Source: Paraburkholderia graminis C4D1M
Lineage (GTDB): Bacteria; Pseudomonadota; Gammaproteobacteria; Burkholderiales; Burkholderiaceae
Assembly: GCF_000172415.1 (NCBI RefSeq)
Contig: NZ_ABLD01000011.1
Span: 62,001-126,000 of the forward strand
DNA length: 64,000 bases
Direction of reading: 5' to 3'
The position numbers and the translations under genes are program-made. Under the pieces are notes generated by a model. The model was not told where the DNA came from and searched no databases. It worked only from the letters and a program-made list of their open reading frames with translations. Each line of letters opens with the position of its first letter. The first letter of the stretch is position 1. Below are positions 35,307-43,517 of this stretch, in pieces.

Positions 35307-36471
35307 CACGACCGTCACGCAGGAAGCCGATGTGCTCGTGGTGGGCGGCGGGCTGCACGGCACGAGCAGCGCGTTTCATCTGGCGCGTCGCGGCGCGAAG
35401 GTGATCGTGCTGGAAGCCGATTATGTCGCGCGTCATTCGTCGGGGGTCAACGCGGGCGGCGTGCGGACGCTGGGCCGTCCGCTGCCTGAGATTCCGCTTG
35501 CGCTGATGTCGCGTGAAATCTGGCACGGCATGACCGATCTGCTCGGCGAAGACGGTGGGTTTGTCGCGTCCGGCCAGTTGAAGATCGCCGAAACCGACGA
35601 CGAACTTCAGGTATGCCGCGAGCGAGTCGCGCTACTCGAATCGCGGGGCTTCACGCATGAAAAGGTCATTGACCGCGAGACCGTGCTCGAACTCGAACCG
35701 GCGCTTGCGCGGCATGTGACCGGCGGTATCTGGGTGGAGCGCGACGGCTACGCGTTGCCTTATCGGACCACGACGGCTTTCCGGCTCGCCGCACAGCGCC
35801 TTGGCGCGCGTTTTCTCGAAGGCACCGCCGTGCGCCGCATCGAACAACGCGGCACGCGCTGGCTCGCGCACACGCCGCGCGGCACGTTCAGCGCGGAGAA
35901 ACTGCTCGTCACCGCAGGCGCGTGGTCCGGCGAACTGGCCAAGCAGGTGGGCGAGCCCGTGCCCGTTCATCCCGAAGGTCTGATGCTGATGGTCACGCAT
36001 CGCGTCGCGCCCTTCTGCCGCGCAACGCTCGGCGCAACCGGCAGGCCGCTGTCCTTCAAGCAGTTCGACAACGGCACGGTCGTGATCGGCGGAAAACTGA
36101 TCGGCATTGCCGATCTGGCGAATCGTCACGGCGAAGTCGATTTCGTGCGGCTCGTGCGCAGCGCCCGAACCGTGACCGACCTGTTTCCGCATCTGCGCAA
36201 TCTCGGCGTGAATCGCGCATGGGCCGGCGTCGAAGCATTCACCGAAGACGAACTACCGGTGATTTCCGCGAGCCGCGAGGCGTCGAATCTGTATTACTCG
36301 TTCGGCTATTGCGGCAGCGGTTTTCAGTTGGGACCGGGTTGCGGCAAGCTCGTGTCCGAACTGATGCTCGACGGCACGCCGAGCCTTTCGCTCGACGCGT
36401 TCGCGATCGATCGTTTCGAGCGCAACGCGGCGCCCTCTCACGCCGGCGCCGCGCAACTCGCGACGCATTAA
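35299..36471 (+). CDS. second FAD-dependent amine oxidase-like protein (DAO family)
   Basis: A 390-residue DAO-fold flavoprotein, related to but different from the gene at 32344. The motif VLVVGGGLHGTSSAFHLARRG is N-terminal, followed by RHSSGVNAGGVRTLGR. Translation probably starts at GTG 35299, overlapping the previous stop by eight bases, with GGAGA nine bases upstream; the longer ATG ORF adds 28 arginine/serine-rich residues. It could be an alternative beta subunit or act on the product of the first oxidase. Confidence 0.86.
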   Translation: MNDTTVTQEADVLVVGGGLHGTSSAFHLARRGAKVIVLEADYVARHSSGVNAGGVRTLGRPLPEIPLALMSREIWHGMTDLLGEDGGFVASGQLKIAETDDELQVCRERVALLESRGFTHEKVIDRETVLELEPALARHVTGGIWVERDGYALPYRTTTAFRLAAQRLGARFLEGTAVRRIEQRGTRWLAHTPRGTFSAEKLLVTAGAWSGELAKQVGEPVPVHPEGLMLMVTHRVAPFCRATLGATGRPLSFKQFDNGTVVIGGKLIGIADLANRHGEVDFVRLVRSARTVTDLFPHLRNLGVNRAWAGVEAFTEDELPVISASREASNLYYSFGYCGSGFQLGPGCGKLVSELMLDGTPSLSLDAFAIDRFERNAAPSHAGAAQLATH

Positions 36472-36552
36472 GCGGTTCTGTTTTTTGTTCCGTCGTGCGC
36501 GCTTCGCGAGCACGCGCGGCGGCTTCGTTCGACCTCAACCTGAGAAACTGTC

Positions 36553-36906
36553 ATGACCGATATTGTTCGTATCGAAACCAATCAACGTATGAGCCGCGTC
36601 GTGAAGGCTGCCGGCCTCGTGTTTATCGGCGGCCAGACTTCCGCGGATCATGCGCCCGACGTGAAGATTCAGACCGCCAAAGTGCTGGAGAAAATCGACG
36701 GCTTCCTGGAGAAGGCCGGCATCGACAAGACGCGGCTCGTTTCCGCGCAAGTCTGGCTCGCGGATATTTCGCGCGACTTCGCCGGCATGAACGAGGTCTG
36801 GGACGCGTGGGTTCCGCAAGGCTGCGCGCCGACCCGTGCGACGGTGCAGGCCAAACTTGCCGCGCCGGAGCTGCTGGTCGAAATTGCTGTTGTCGCGCTT
36901 GGCTGA
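36553..36906 (+). CDS. RidA/YjgF-family enamine/imine deaminase
   Basis: A 117-residue protein. Arg95 in CAPTRATVQAKL and Glu110 in LLVEIAV match the RidA substrate site. RidA hydrolyses reactive 2-imino or enamine acids released by flavin oxidases to keto acids and ammonia. Its place at the end of the oxidase operon fits that role. The gap of 81 bases before it could hold a weak promoter, but co-transcription is likely. Confidence 0.9.
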   Translation: MTDIVRIETNQRMSRVVKAAGLVFIGGQTSADHAPDVKIQTAKVLEKIDGFLEKAGIDKTRLVSAQVWLADISRDFAGMNEVWDAWVPQGCAPTRATVQAKLAAPELLVEIAVVALG

Positions 36907-36979
36907 GGCAACGCGGTAGGGGAAACGTGGGAGCGGCCGCGGTGTCGGGCAAGCGCTGAGATAGGAGCTGTGCGGATCA

Positions 36980-37014
36980 CGGCCACGCGTTTAGCAATGC
37001 AATGCGCGTGGCCG
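36980..37014. terminator. hairpin between convergent genes
   Basis: CGGCCACGCG (36980-36989) and CGCGTGGCCG (37005-37014) form an exact 10-bp stem with a 15-nt loop. It lies between the RidA gene and the convergent reductase gene. No T-run follows, so bidirectional termination is probable but not shown. Confidence 0.5.
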
Positions 37015-37038
37015 CTGCGACTTTCCCGCGACGCGCCG

Positions 37039-37638
37039 CTATTTGAACTTGACGAGATCCTTGAAGATCAGTTCAGCCCACGTATTGCCCTTGGCCTGCA
37101 CGAGCGAGCCGCCATTCTTGAGCGGTCCGAGCGCGATCGGCGCGAAACCGAGTTGTTCGGCCAGAGCCGCGACCGGTGCCACCGCCTTTTCGTCATCGCT
37201 CGACAGAAACACGACGCGGCTGCCGCCGTTCACGTTCGGATCAGACGCAAGAACTCCAGCGGGCAGATGGTTAAAGCCCTTTACGAACCGGGCGCCGGTG
37301 AACGCTTTGGCGATAACCGCGGACGACGGCTGACCGTCTAGTTCCTCAACGGGAACACCGAAAGCGTTGGTCGCGTCGATGATCGTCTTGCCCTGCCAGT
37401 TCGGGATCAGCTTCGCGACTTCGCGATGTTCCCAGAACGGAATGGCCAGGAAGATGATGTCGGACGCGATGGCGTCTTGCAGCGTCTTCGGGACAACGGT
37501 GGGGCCGATCGCTCTTGCCTGCTGCGTCAGGCTCTCGGGCGAGCGCCGGCTGGCGACGGTCACTTCGATGTTCTTTCTTGCAAACGCTCGGGCGAGCGCC
37601 TGGCCTACCGCGCCAAAGCCAATAATCGAATAGCTCAT
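37039..37638 (-). CDS. NADPH-dependent F420-reductase-like oxidoreductase
   Basis: A 199-residue protein of the NADP oxidoreductase, coenzyme F420-dependent family (Rossmann fold). The nucleotide motif is IIGFGAVGQALARAFARK followed by VTVASRR, a pattern that favours NADP. IDATNAFGVPVEEL and FVKGFNHLPAGVL are family motifs. It likely reduces a small substrate or flavin-like cofactor; the natural substrate in proteobacteria is unknown. The ribosome-binding site is GGAG. Whether it shares a transcript with the SDR 102 bases upstream on the same strand is unclear. Confidence 0.85.
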   Translation of the reverse strand: MSYSIIGFGAVGQALARAFARKNIEVTVASRRSPESLTQQARAIGPTVVPKTLQDAIASDIIFLAIPFWEHREVAKLIPNWQGKTIIDATNAFGVPVEELDGQPSSAVIAKAFTGARFVKGFNHLPAGVLASDPNVNGGSRVVFLSSDDEKAVAPVAALAEQLGFAPIALGPLKNGGSLVQAKGNTWAELIFKDLVKFK

Positions 37639-37740
37639 GCGAAAACTCCATTCAATATGATAAGGAATCCGGATTTATGGAAGTACTTGGACCACCTTCA
37701 TCAAGTCGATAGCTACTTCTACACGTGTATCGGCGCGATC

Positions 37741-38475
37741 TCAGATAGCCGACGTGCCGCCGTCGACATACAACTCCACGCCATTCACGAAGCTCGAATC
37801 GTCTGAAGCGAGAAACAGCGCAACCGTCGCGATTTCCTCGGGACGACCCATCTTCCCGCGCGGCACCAGCGATTCGAACTGCCGCTTCGTCTCTTCGTCG
37901 AAGACTTGTTCCTGAATCGGCGTGGCGATCTGCCCCGGGCTCAGCACGTTCACGCGGATATTCCTGCCCTTCAGTTCGTTGAGCCAGCCGCGTGCGAACG
38001 CGAGCAGCGCCGCCTTGCTCGCCGCATACACGCTGAAACCAGGGAAACCTTTGATCGACGCAATCGATCCGGTCATGAAGATCGATCCGCCATCGTTGAA
38101 GAGCGGCAACGCCTTTTGAACCGTGAACAGCGTGCCGCGCGCATTCAGGTCGAAGGCCGCATCGAAGTGCTGCTCGGTAATCTGACCCAGCGGCAGCGCT
38201 TCGCCCGTGCCGGCGCTTGCGTACAGGATGTCGATCTTGCCCTTCTCCCGCTTGACTGTATCGAACAGGCGGTCGAGGTCGTCGAGATTGGCCGCGTCGC
38301 CGCGCACGCCGGTCACGTTGCGGCCAATCTGCTTGACGGCCTCGTCGAGCGCCTCTTGCCTGCGGCCCGTGATGAACACATACGCGCCTTCTTCAACGAA
38401 CCGCTTCGCGCTCGCCAGCGCCATGCCGCTCGAACCGCCCGTGATGACTGCAACCTTACCGTCTAGCTTTCCCAT
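37741..38475 (-). CDS. SDR-family oxidoreductase, TetR-controlled
   Basis: A 244-residue classical short-chain dehydrogenase. TGGSSGMALASAKRF binds the cofactor, ASAGTG replaces the usual NAG, and the active site is intact (FMTGSIAS with Ser, YAASK with Tyr and Lys). ATG 38475 has an AGGAG ribosome-binding site; the 14-codon upstream extension has none. The gene is divergent from a TetR regulator with two operators in between, so it is probably repressed by it and induced by an aldehyde or quinone-like compound. Confidence 0.9.
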   Translation of the reverse strand: MGKLDGKVAVITGGSSGMALASAKRFVEEGAYVFITGRRQEALDEAVKQIGRNVTGVRGDAANLDDLDRLFDTVKREKGKIDILYASAGTGEALPLGQITEQHFDAAFDLNARGTLFTVQKALPLFNDGGSIFMTGSIASIKGFPGFSVYAASKAALLAFARGWLNELKGRNIRVNVLSPGQIATPIQEQVFDEETKRQFESLVPRGKMGRPEEIATVALFLASDDSSFVNGVELYVDGGTSAI

Positions 38476-38540
38476 GACTTCTCCTTTCGTGGTGTCGGGC
38501 AGCGCCGCTATTCCCATTTGAACAAAAGCGCTGTATCTTA

Positions 38541-38555
38541 TGGATCACTGATCCA
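38541..38555. promoter_or_regulatory. TetR operator copy 1
   Basis: TGGATCACTGATCCA is a perfect palindrome around its central base. It lies in the SDR/tetR divergent promoter and is repeated 33 bases downstream. Confidence 0.8.
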
Positions 38556-38573
38556 CATCCTGAGTCAAATATA

Positions 38574-38588
38574 TGGATCACTGATCCA
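38574..38588. promoter_or_regulatory. TetR operator copy 2
   Basis: A second exact TGGATCACTGATCCA, 33 bases from the first (about three helical turns) and 16 bases before the TetR start codon, so it should also autoregulate TetR. Confidence 0.8.
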
Positions 38589-38603
38589 CTTGTCAAGAAA
38601 ATC

Positions 38604-39179
38604 ATGCGAGCCGACGCCAGAAAGAACTACAGCCATCTACTTGAAGTCGCGCGCGACGTCATCAGCGAACATGGTGCCGATGCGTCCATGCGAGATATCG
38701 CGCGCCGCGCCGACGTCGGTCTGGCGACCGTGCTGCGCCATTTCCCGACGCGGGAAGCGTTGTTCGAGGCGTTGCTGCGCGAGCATCTGGACGCGCTGAC
38801 GCAAAAGGCGGCGGAACTGGAAGCGTCGAGTCCACCTGACGAAGCGTTCGTGTCCTGGTTTCGCGAAGGCGTCGCATTCGTCCATAGCTATAACGGCGTT
38901 GTCGCGTTGATGGCGAGCGCCCACGCGGACCCTGAGTCCGCGCTTTACGCGTCATGCGCAGCGGTGCACTCGGCGGGCGAGCGGCTATTGCTCCGCGCTC
39001 AGGCCGAAGGAACCGCGCGCGCCGATATGAACGGTATCGACCTGTTCGCGCTGATGTCGGCGCTCGGCTGGGTCGTCGACCAGCCGTCGTTCGCGCCACG
39101 CGCCGATTATCTCTTCGACTTTATCGCGGGCGCGATGCTGACGAACCGGTCGAGCAAGGATGTGAAGAAGGCAACGTGA
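38604..39179 (+). CDS. TetR-family transcriptional repressor
   Basis: A 191-residue regulator. The N-terminal HTH spans about residues 10-55 (ISEHGADASMRDIARRADVG then LATVLRHFPTREALFEALL) and the rest is the ligand domain. It lies beside two palindromes of 15 bases and the divergent SDR gene, so it very likely represses both. The ligand is unknown. Confidence 0.9.
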   Translation: MRADARKNYSHLLEVARDVISEHGADASMRDIARRADVGLATVLRHFPTREALFEALLREHLDALTQKAAELEASSPPDEAFVSWFREGVAFVHSYNGVVALMASAHADPESALYASCAAVHSAGERLLLRAQAEGTARADMNGIDLFALMSALGWVVDQPSFAPRADYLFDFIAGAMLTNRSSKDVKKAT

Positions 39180-39332
39180 GATTCGTCGCAAGCTTCTTAG
39201 AGGTACGTGGATGCGTTGACGCGCTGCAAATGCCAATACGGCAATTGCATATCGATAGAAATTGGAACGGCGCACGCGCGCGGCCTTTAACATAGGCATC
39301 CTTCCTGTTCCGTCCTCGGGGTTACTCGCGCA

Positions 39333-40388
39333 ATGTCCCAACCTCTCCGCTTCGGCGTCTGGGCGCTCGTACATGGCAGCCGTGCGGCGCTGCAGGACCC
39401 CGCGGAACCCTACGACGCTTCATGGGCGCGCAACAAGGCGCTCGTGCTGGAAGCCGAGCGTCTCGGCTACGATTCGGTGCTCGTCGCGCAGCACACCATC
39501 AATCCGCACGATCCTTCGCTCGATCAGCTCGAGGCGTGGACGGCATCGGCTGCATTGGCGGCACTGACTTCACGCATCGAGATCATCGCCGCGATCAAGC
39601 CGTATCTGTACCATCCGGCCGTGCTCGCGAAAATGGCGCAGCAGATCGAGCACATCAGCGGCGGACGCTTCGCAATCAATCTCGTGAACGCATGGAATCG
39701 CCCCGAGCTTGAGCGCGCCGGCATCGGCTTTGCGGAACACGACGAACGCTACGCGTACGGCCGCGAATGGATCACCGTCGTCGATGCGTTGCTGCGCGGT
39801 GAAGCGCTCACGCATCGCGGCGACAACTTCCGTATCGACGACTATCAGTTGCGTCCGGCCGATCCGTTCCGCGCGCGGCCGCGCATCTATGTCGGCGGCG
39901 AGTCGGAGCCTGCGCGTTCGCTGGTGGCCGCGCATGGCGATGTGTGGTTCATCAACGGACAGCCGCATGACGACGTGGCGGCTCTTATCGCCGATGTCTC
40001 CGCGCGCCCCCGTCCGGCCGGCCACGATGCGTTGCGCTTCGGCCTGTCGGCGTTCGTGATTGCACGCGAGACGCAGTCCGAGGCCGACGCTCATCTCGAG
40101 CACCTGTTCGCACTGGCCGAACTCGACAAGCCGCTACGGGAACGGCAAAAAGCCAACATCGATCCCAACGCGGTGATGCATCAGACCTTCGCGCGCTCGG
40201 CGCGCGTCGGATCGAACGGCGGCACGGCTGCGGGCCTTGTCGGCGATTACGATACGGTCGCGCGGCGCATTGCGGAGTTCCATCGCGCCGGCATCGAACT
40301 GTTCATGCTGCAGTTCCAGCCTTTCGAAGCCGACATGGCCCGTTTCGCCGAGGAAGTCATGCCGCGCGTTCGCCGCCTGCTGGACTGA
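39333..40388 (+). CDS. FMNH2-dependent monooxygenase, SsuD-like
   Basis: A 351-residue luciferase-like enzyme similar to alkanesulfonate monooxygenase: QQIEHISGGRFAINLVNAWN and YVGGESEPARSL are typical. It would use reduced FMN to cleave a sulfonate into sulfite and an aldehyde. It is convergent with an SfnB/DszC-like gene and lies beside a complete sulfonate-type ABC transporter, so it belongs functionally to that cluster. A long hairpin follows its stop. No FMN reductase is in the window. Confidence 0.87.
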   Translation: MSQPLRFGVWALVHGSRAALQDPAEPYDASWARNKALVLEAERLGYDSVLVAQHTINPHDPSLDQLEAWTASAALAALTSRIEIIAAIKPYLYHPAVLAKMAQQIEHISGGRFAINLVNAWNRPELERAGIGFAEHDERYAYGREWITVVDALLRGEALTHRGDNFRIDDYQLRPADPFRARPRIYVGGESEPARSLVAAHGDVWFINGQPHDDVAALIADVSARPRPAGHDALRFGLSAFVIARETQSEADAHLEHLFALAELDKPLRERQKANIDPNAVMHQTFARSARVGSNGGTAAGLVGDYDTVARRIAEFHRAGIELFMLQFQPFEADMARFAEEVMPRVRRLLD

Positions 40389-40412
40389 ACACAACGCCAC
40401 CGCCGAAAGTCA

Positions 40413-40457
40413 AACGCCCGCCCGTCATGTCACGTCGTGGCACGCGCGCGGGCGCTT
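40413..40457. terminator. long hairpin between convergent genes
   Basis: CGCCCGC (40415-40421) pairs with GCGGGCG (40448-40454), and an inner TGTCACG/CGTGGCA helix extends the stem. CTTT follows on the + strand and AAAG precedes it on the left side. A bidirectional terminator fits this position between two converging genes. Confidence 0.55.
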
Positions 40458-40467
40458 TCATGCACGC

Positions 40468-41712
40468 CTAGAAAAACGCACCGGTAGGCGGCAACTGACC
40501 GGTCAGCAAATTCTGTCCAAGCAAACGCTCCTTATAGAGCCGCGGATTGTGCGAGGCGATGACCTTGATGTTGCGCCAGTGCCGGTCGAGCGCACCGATA
40601 CGCGAGACGACCGAGCCCGAGCCGAGATCGATCAGCCAGCTTGCGATCTGCGGCGCGAGGTCGTCGATCACGACCTTGGCTTCGGACGCTGCAAAGGTGG
40701 CAGCGAGCGTGGCCTCGTATTCGCCGTCCATGCCGTAAGCGTCGCAGGCGCGCTGCAAGGCAGCGACAGCGCGATCGGCGGTTGCTTCGACGCTCGCCGT
40801 ATACCCACGGATTCGACCGAGTTGCGACTGAAGCACGGCTTCGTCGGCGGGATGCTCGGCTTCGCCGTGATAGAAGTTGCGGCCGCGCGTGCGCAGCACG
40901 TCGACGGCGTCCAGCGCAACGCGGCGCACGATACCCGCAATGCAATTGGTCAGATAGACCTGATGGAACGTGAATCCCCACGGCGCGGCGTGTTCGGACG
41001 CCGGCGGATCGAGCGGATAAAGATGCGCCGCCGGCACGGTGACGTCGCGAAAGCGGGCCGTGCCCGAGCCGGTCAGCCGCTGGCCGAAACCTTGCCAGTC
41101 GTCGTCGTTGCTGACGCCTGCGCTTCGCTCAAGCACATATTGCACGGTTCGCCCCGCGCGGCTCTCCACCGCGAGGCCGACGAACGCGTCGTTGTACAGA
41201 TTGCCCGTCGCGTACACCTTCTCTCCCGAGCCGACGTACAGGTCGCGCGAAGCGTCCCATTCGAGCCGGCTCAACACTTGAGTCGGACGCGCGCCGGCCG
41301 CCTTCACATCGCTTTCGGTAAAGCTCAGGCCGACGGTTTTTTTCTGCGCGCTCAGTGCGAGGACGTGTGCATGGAACGGATGATCGCGCTTCCTGAGCGC
41401 CGTTTCCACCTGCCACAGATGATTGCGGAATGCATGCGCGATGTTCGAATCCGCGGCGGCCACGTCGCGGGCTACGACCAACAATTCGCTGAGCGACACG
41501 CCATGCCCTCCTCTATCGGACGGCAGACGCAACGCGCCGAAGCCGATCGCTTTGAGTCTCGCGATCTCGTCGTGCGGCAGACGATGCTCCCGTTCGCGCG
41601 CCGCGGCAGTCGCGGCGATGTCGGCAATAATCTCCGCGAAGCCGAGCGTTACGCTCAGCGGCGAAATCCACTGCGTGGGCCTCGCGTCGTTGATGCTGCT
41701 GGTGTCAGTCAT
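40468..41712 (-). CDS. acyl-CoA dehydrogenase-like flavin monooxygenase, SfnB/DszC type
   Basis: A 414-residue member of the acyl-CoA dehydrogenase fold. RLPSDRGGHGVSLSELLVVA and GSGTARFRDVTVPAAHLYPL place it with SfnB/DszC-like monooxygenases, which oxidise sulfur or related compounds with FMNH2 rather than acyl-CoA. The ATG at 41712 is the natural start; the longer frame adds 80 arginine-rich residues that read as a shadow of the upstream gene. It lies 14 bases after the sulfonate-binding protein gene in a four-gene operon. Confidence 0.85.
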   Translation of the reverse strand: MTDTSSINDARPTQWISPLSVTLGFAEIIADIAATAAAREREHRLPHDEIARLKAIGFGALRLPSDRGGHGVSLSELLVVARDVAAADSNIAHAFRNHLWQVETALRKRDHPFHAHVLALSAQKKTVGLSFTESDVKAAGARPTQVLSRLEWDASRDLYVGSGEKVYATGNLYNDAFVGLAVESRAGRTVQYVLERSAGVSNDDDWQGFGQRLTGSGTARFRDVTVPAAHLYPLDPPASEHAAPWGFTFHQVYLTNCIAGIVRRVALDAVDVLRTRGRNFYHGEAEHPADEAVLQSQLGRIRGYTASVEATADRAVAALQRACDAYGMDGEYEATLAATFAASEAKVVIDDLAPQIASWLIDLGSGSVVSRIGALDRHWRNIKVIASHNPRLYKERLLGQNLLTGQLPPTGAFF

Positions 41713-41726
41713 GCGCTCGCCCGTGT

Positions 41727-42731
41727 TCAAACTCTGATGCTGTAGTCCGCGACCTTGATGCGCGAGTTGATGATCTTGCGCTCCGCGAGCCAGTCGGCGG
41801 CGCGCTGAAACTGCGCGATGAAGGCGGCGTCGTCTGCTTCGTGGAACTGGTTCACGCGCTTGAGGCCGGCGAGATAGTCGCGCACCTGATCCGGATACTT
41901 GCCCTCGCGCTGCACGAGCTGCTCCGCTTCGACGGAGTGCGACGACTGCCATGTCCCTTCAACGTAATACGCATCGATGACCGCGCGGATCAGCTCGGAG
42001 TTCTCTTCGGTGAACTTGCGGCGCGTGACCAGCGAGCTATAGTCGATCAGGAAATCCAGGTCGCGGCCTTCGTTGAATATGTCCTTCGCGTCGTTCGAGA
42101 AGCGCGCGATGTCCACGCCCGGCGACCACATCGACCAGGCGTCGACCCGGCCTTGCGCGAACGCCGGTGCGGCGTCGGGCGGATTCAGATAGACGAACTG
42201 CACCTTGTCCCGGTCGATGCGATGTTTCTCCAGCGCGGCGATAAGCAGGAATTCGCCGAGTCCGGAGCGGTTGACGGCGACCTTGCGGCCCGCAAGATCC
42301 GCAATCGAGTTGATGCCGCTCGACTTCTTCGCGATGATGGAAGTGGAGCGCGGCGAATAGATATCGAACGCATTGAAGACGATGGGCGAGCCGGCGAGCA
42401 TTGCGGCGAGCGCGGGCGTCGTCGATCCCCAGAAGCCGAAGTCCGCGCTGCCGCCGACCACGGCCTGAATCGACGGCGCATGGTTCGGGAACGGCCCGAT
42501 CCATTCGACCTTGATGCCTTTGGCGGCGAGCGTTTTTTCGAACACGCCGCGCTGTTTGGCGATGTCGGGCAGGCTGCCGTAGCCCCAGCCGATTCGTACG
42601 GTGTCCGTATTACGTGTGAGCTTGCGCGGTTCGGCTGCCTGCGCCGGAACGAGACCACCCACGGCGGCGCCGGCCAGCAGGCCGCCCGCCGCGCGCAGCA
42701 ACTGGCGGCGGCTCAGCAATGAATCATTCAT
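41727..42731 (-). CDS. aliphatic-sulfonate-type ABC substrate-binding protein
   Basis: A 334-residue SsuA-type binding protein. The N-terminus has a twin-arginine-like motif (SRRQLLRAAGG) ahead of a hydrophobic stretch and the AQAAEP cleavage site, so Tat export is possible. VRIGWGYGSLPDIAKQRG and DFGFWGSTTPALAAM are typical of the family. It follows its ATPase gene by 33 bases. The organosulfur ligand is unknown. Confidence 0.9.
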   Translation of the reverse strand: MNDSLLSRRQLLRAAGGLLAGAAVGGLVPAQAAEPRKLTRNTDTVRIGWGYGSLPDIAKQRGVFEKTLAAKGIKVEWIGPFPNHAPSIQAVVGGSADFGFWGSTTPALAAMLAGSPIVFNAFDIYSPRSTSIIAKKSSGINSIADLAGRKVAVNRSGLGEFLLIAALEKHRIDRDKVQFVYLNPPDAAPAFAQGRVDAWSMWSPGVDIARFSNDAKDIFNEGRDLDFLIDYSSLVTRRKFTEENSELIRAVIDAYYVEGTWQSSHSVEAEQLVQREGKYPDQVRDYLAGLKRVNQFHEADDAAFIAQFQRAADWLAERKIINSRIKVADYSIRV

Positions 42732-42764
42732 CCTTTGAGATCCTTCGGTTTGACGGGAAACGGG

Positions 42765-43517
42765 TCAATGAGACTGAACGCCCAGCTCTTCGAGCAGAAT
42801 GGACCGCAGCGTGCCGGCGTGGTCTTTGGGGCGGAACGAGGCCGCGATGCGGCCTGCGCGCATGACGATGATCCTGTCTGCAAGGGTCAGCGCTTCGTCG
42901 ACATCGTGAGTGACGATCAGCACGCCTGGCTGGTGGAGCGCGACAAGCTCTTTGACGAGTCCGTGCATCTTGATGCGGGTCAGCGCGTCGAGCGCCGCGA
43001 ACGGTTCATCGAGCAGCAGCAGCGCGGGATCGGGAACAAGCGCGCGTGCCAGCGCCACGCGCTGAGCCTGGCCGCCCGAGAGGTTGCGCGGCCAGTCGTC
43101 CTCACGGCCGGCGAGTCCGACTTCGGCGAGCGCGCGCGCGGCGCCGTCGCGGCCAATCGTCCTTTCGTGACCGAGCGCGACGTTCTCCCACAGCGGCGCC
43201 CACGGCAAAAGGCGAGGTTCCTGGAACACGACGGACGGACGTTCCGGCGCGCGGATCGTCCCCGCGTCCGGCTGATCGAGTCCGGCCAACGCGCGCAGCA
43301 GCGTCGTCTTGCCGCAACCGCTTTCACCCAGCAGCGCGACGAATTCGCCCTTCTGGATGTCGAGGTCGAGCGAGTCGATCACGACGCGGCTGCCATAGCG
43401 CCGCTTTAGTCCACGGACGGAAACGGCCAATGCTTGAGTACTGATGCGTTCGCGTTCGCGTTCGTGTGAAGGCGCTGCCGCAGCGCGATCGCGAGATGGA
43501 GCGGTAGGCTGATTCAC
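42765..43517 (-). CDS. sulfonate-type ABC transporter ATP-binding protein
   Basis: A 250-residue SsuB-like ATPase with Walker A (GESGCGKTT), signature LSGGQAQR, Walker B (LLLDEPFAALD) and switch His (VTHDVDEAL). It starts with GTG at 43517, which overlaps the permease stop as GTGA (43514-43517), with AAGGAG eight bases upstream. The longer ATG frame would add 70 residues of clear shadow sequence. A six-base GCGTTC repeat (43446-43463) encodes an Arg-Glu run near the N-terminus. Confidence 0.88.
   Translation of the reverse strand: MNQPTAPSRDRAAAAPSHERERERISTQALAVSVRGLKRRYGSRVVIDSLDLDIQKGEFVALLGESGCGKTTLLRALAGLDQPDAGTIRAPERPSVVFQEPRLLPWAPLWENVALGHERTIGRDGAARALAEVGLAGREDDWPRNLSGGQAQRVALARALVPDPALLLLDEPFAALDALTRIKMHGLVKELVALHQPGVLIVTHDVDEALTLADRIIVMRAGRIAASFRPKDHAGTLRSILLEELGVQSH

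Noticed and set aside
43446..43463. Three GCGTTC repeats as a possible regulatory repeat
   Set aside because: They lie inside the coding start of the ATPase and simply encode alternating Arg-Glu; too short to treat as an independent element.
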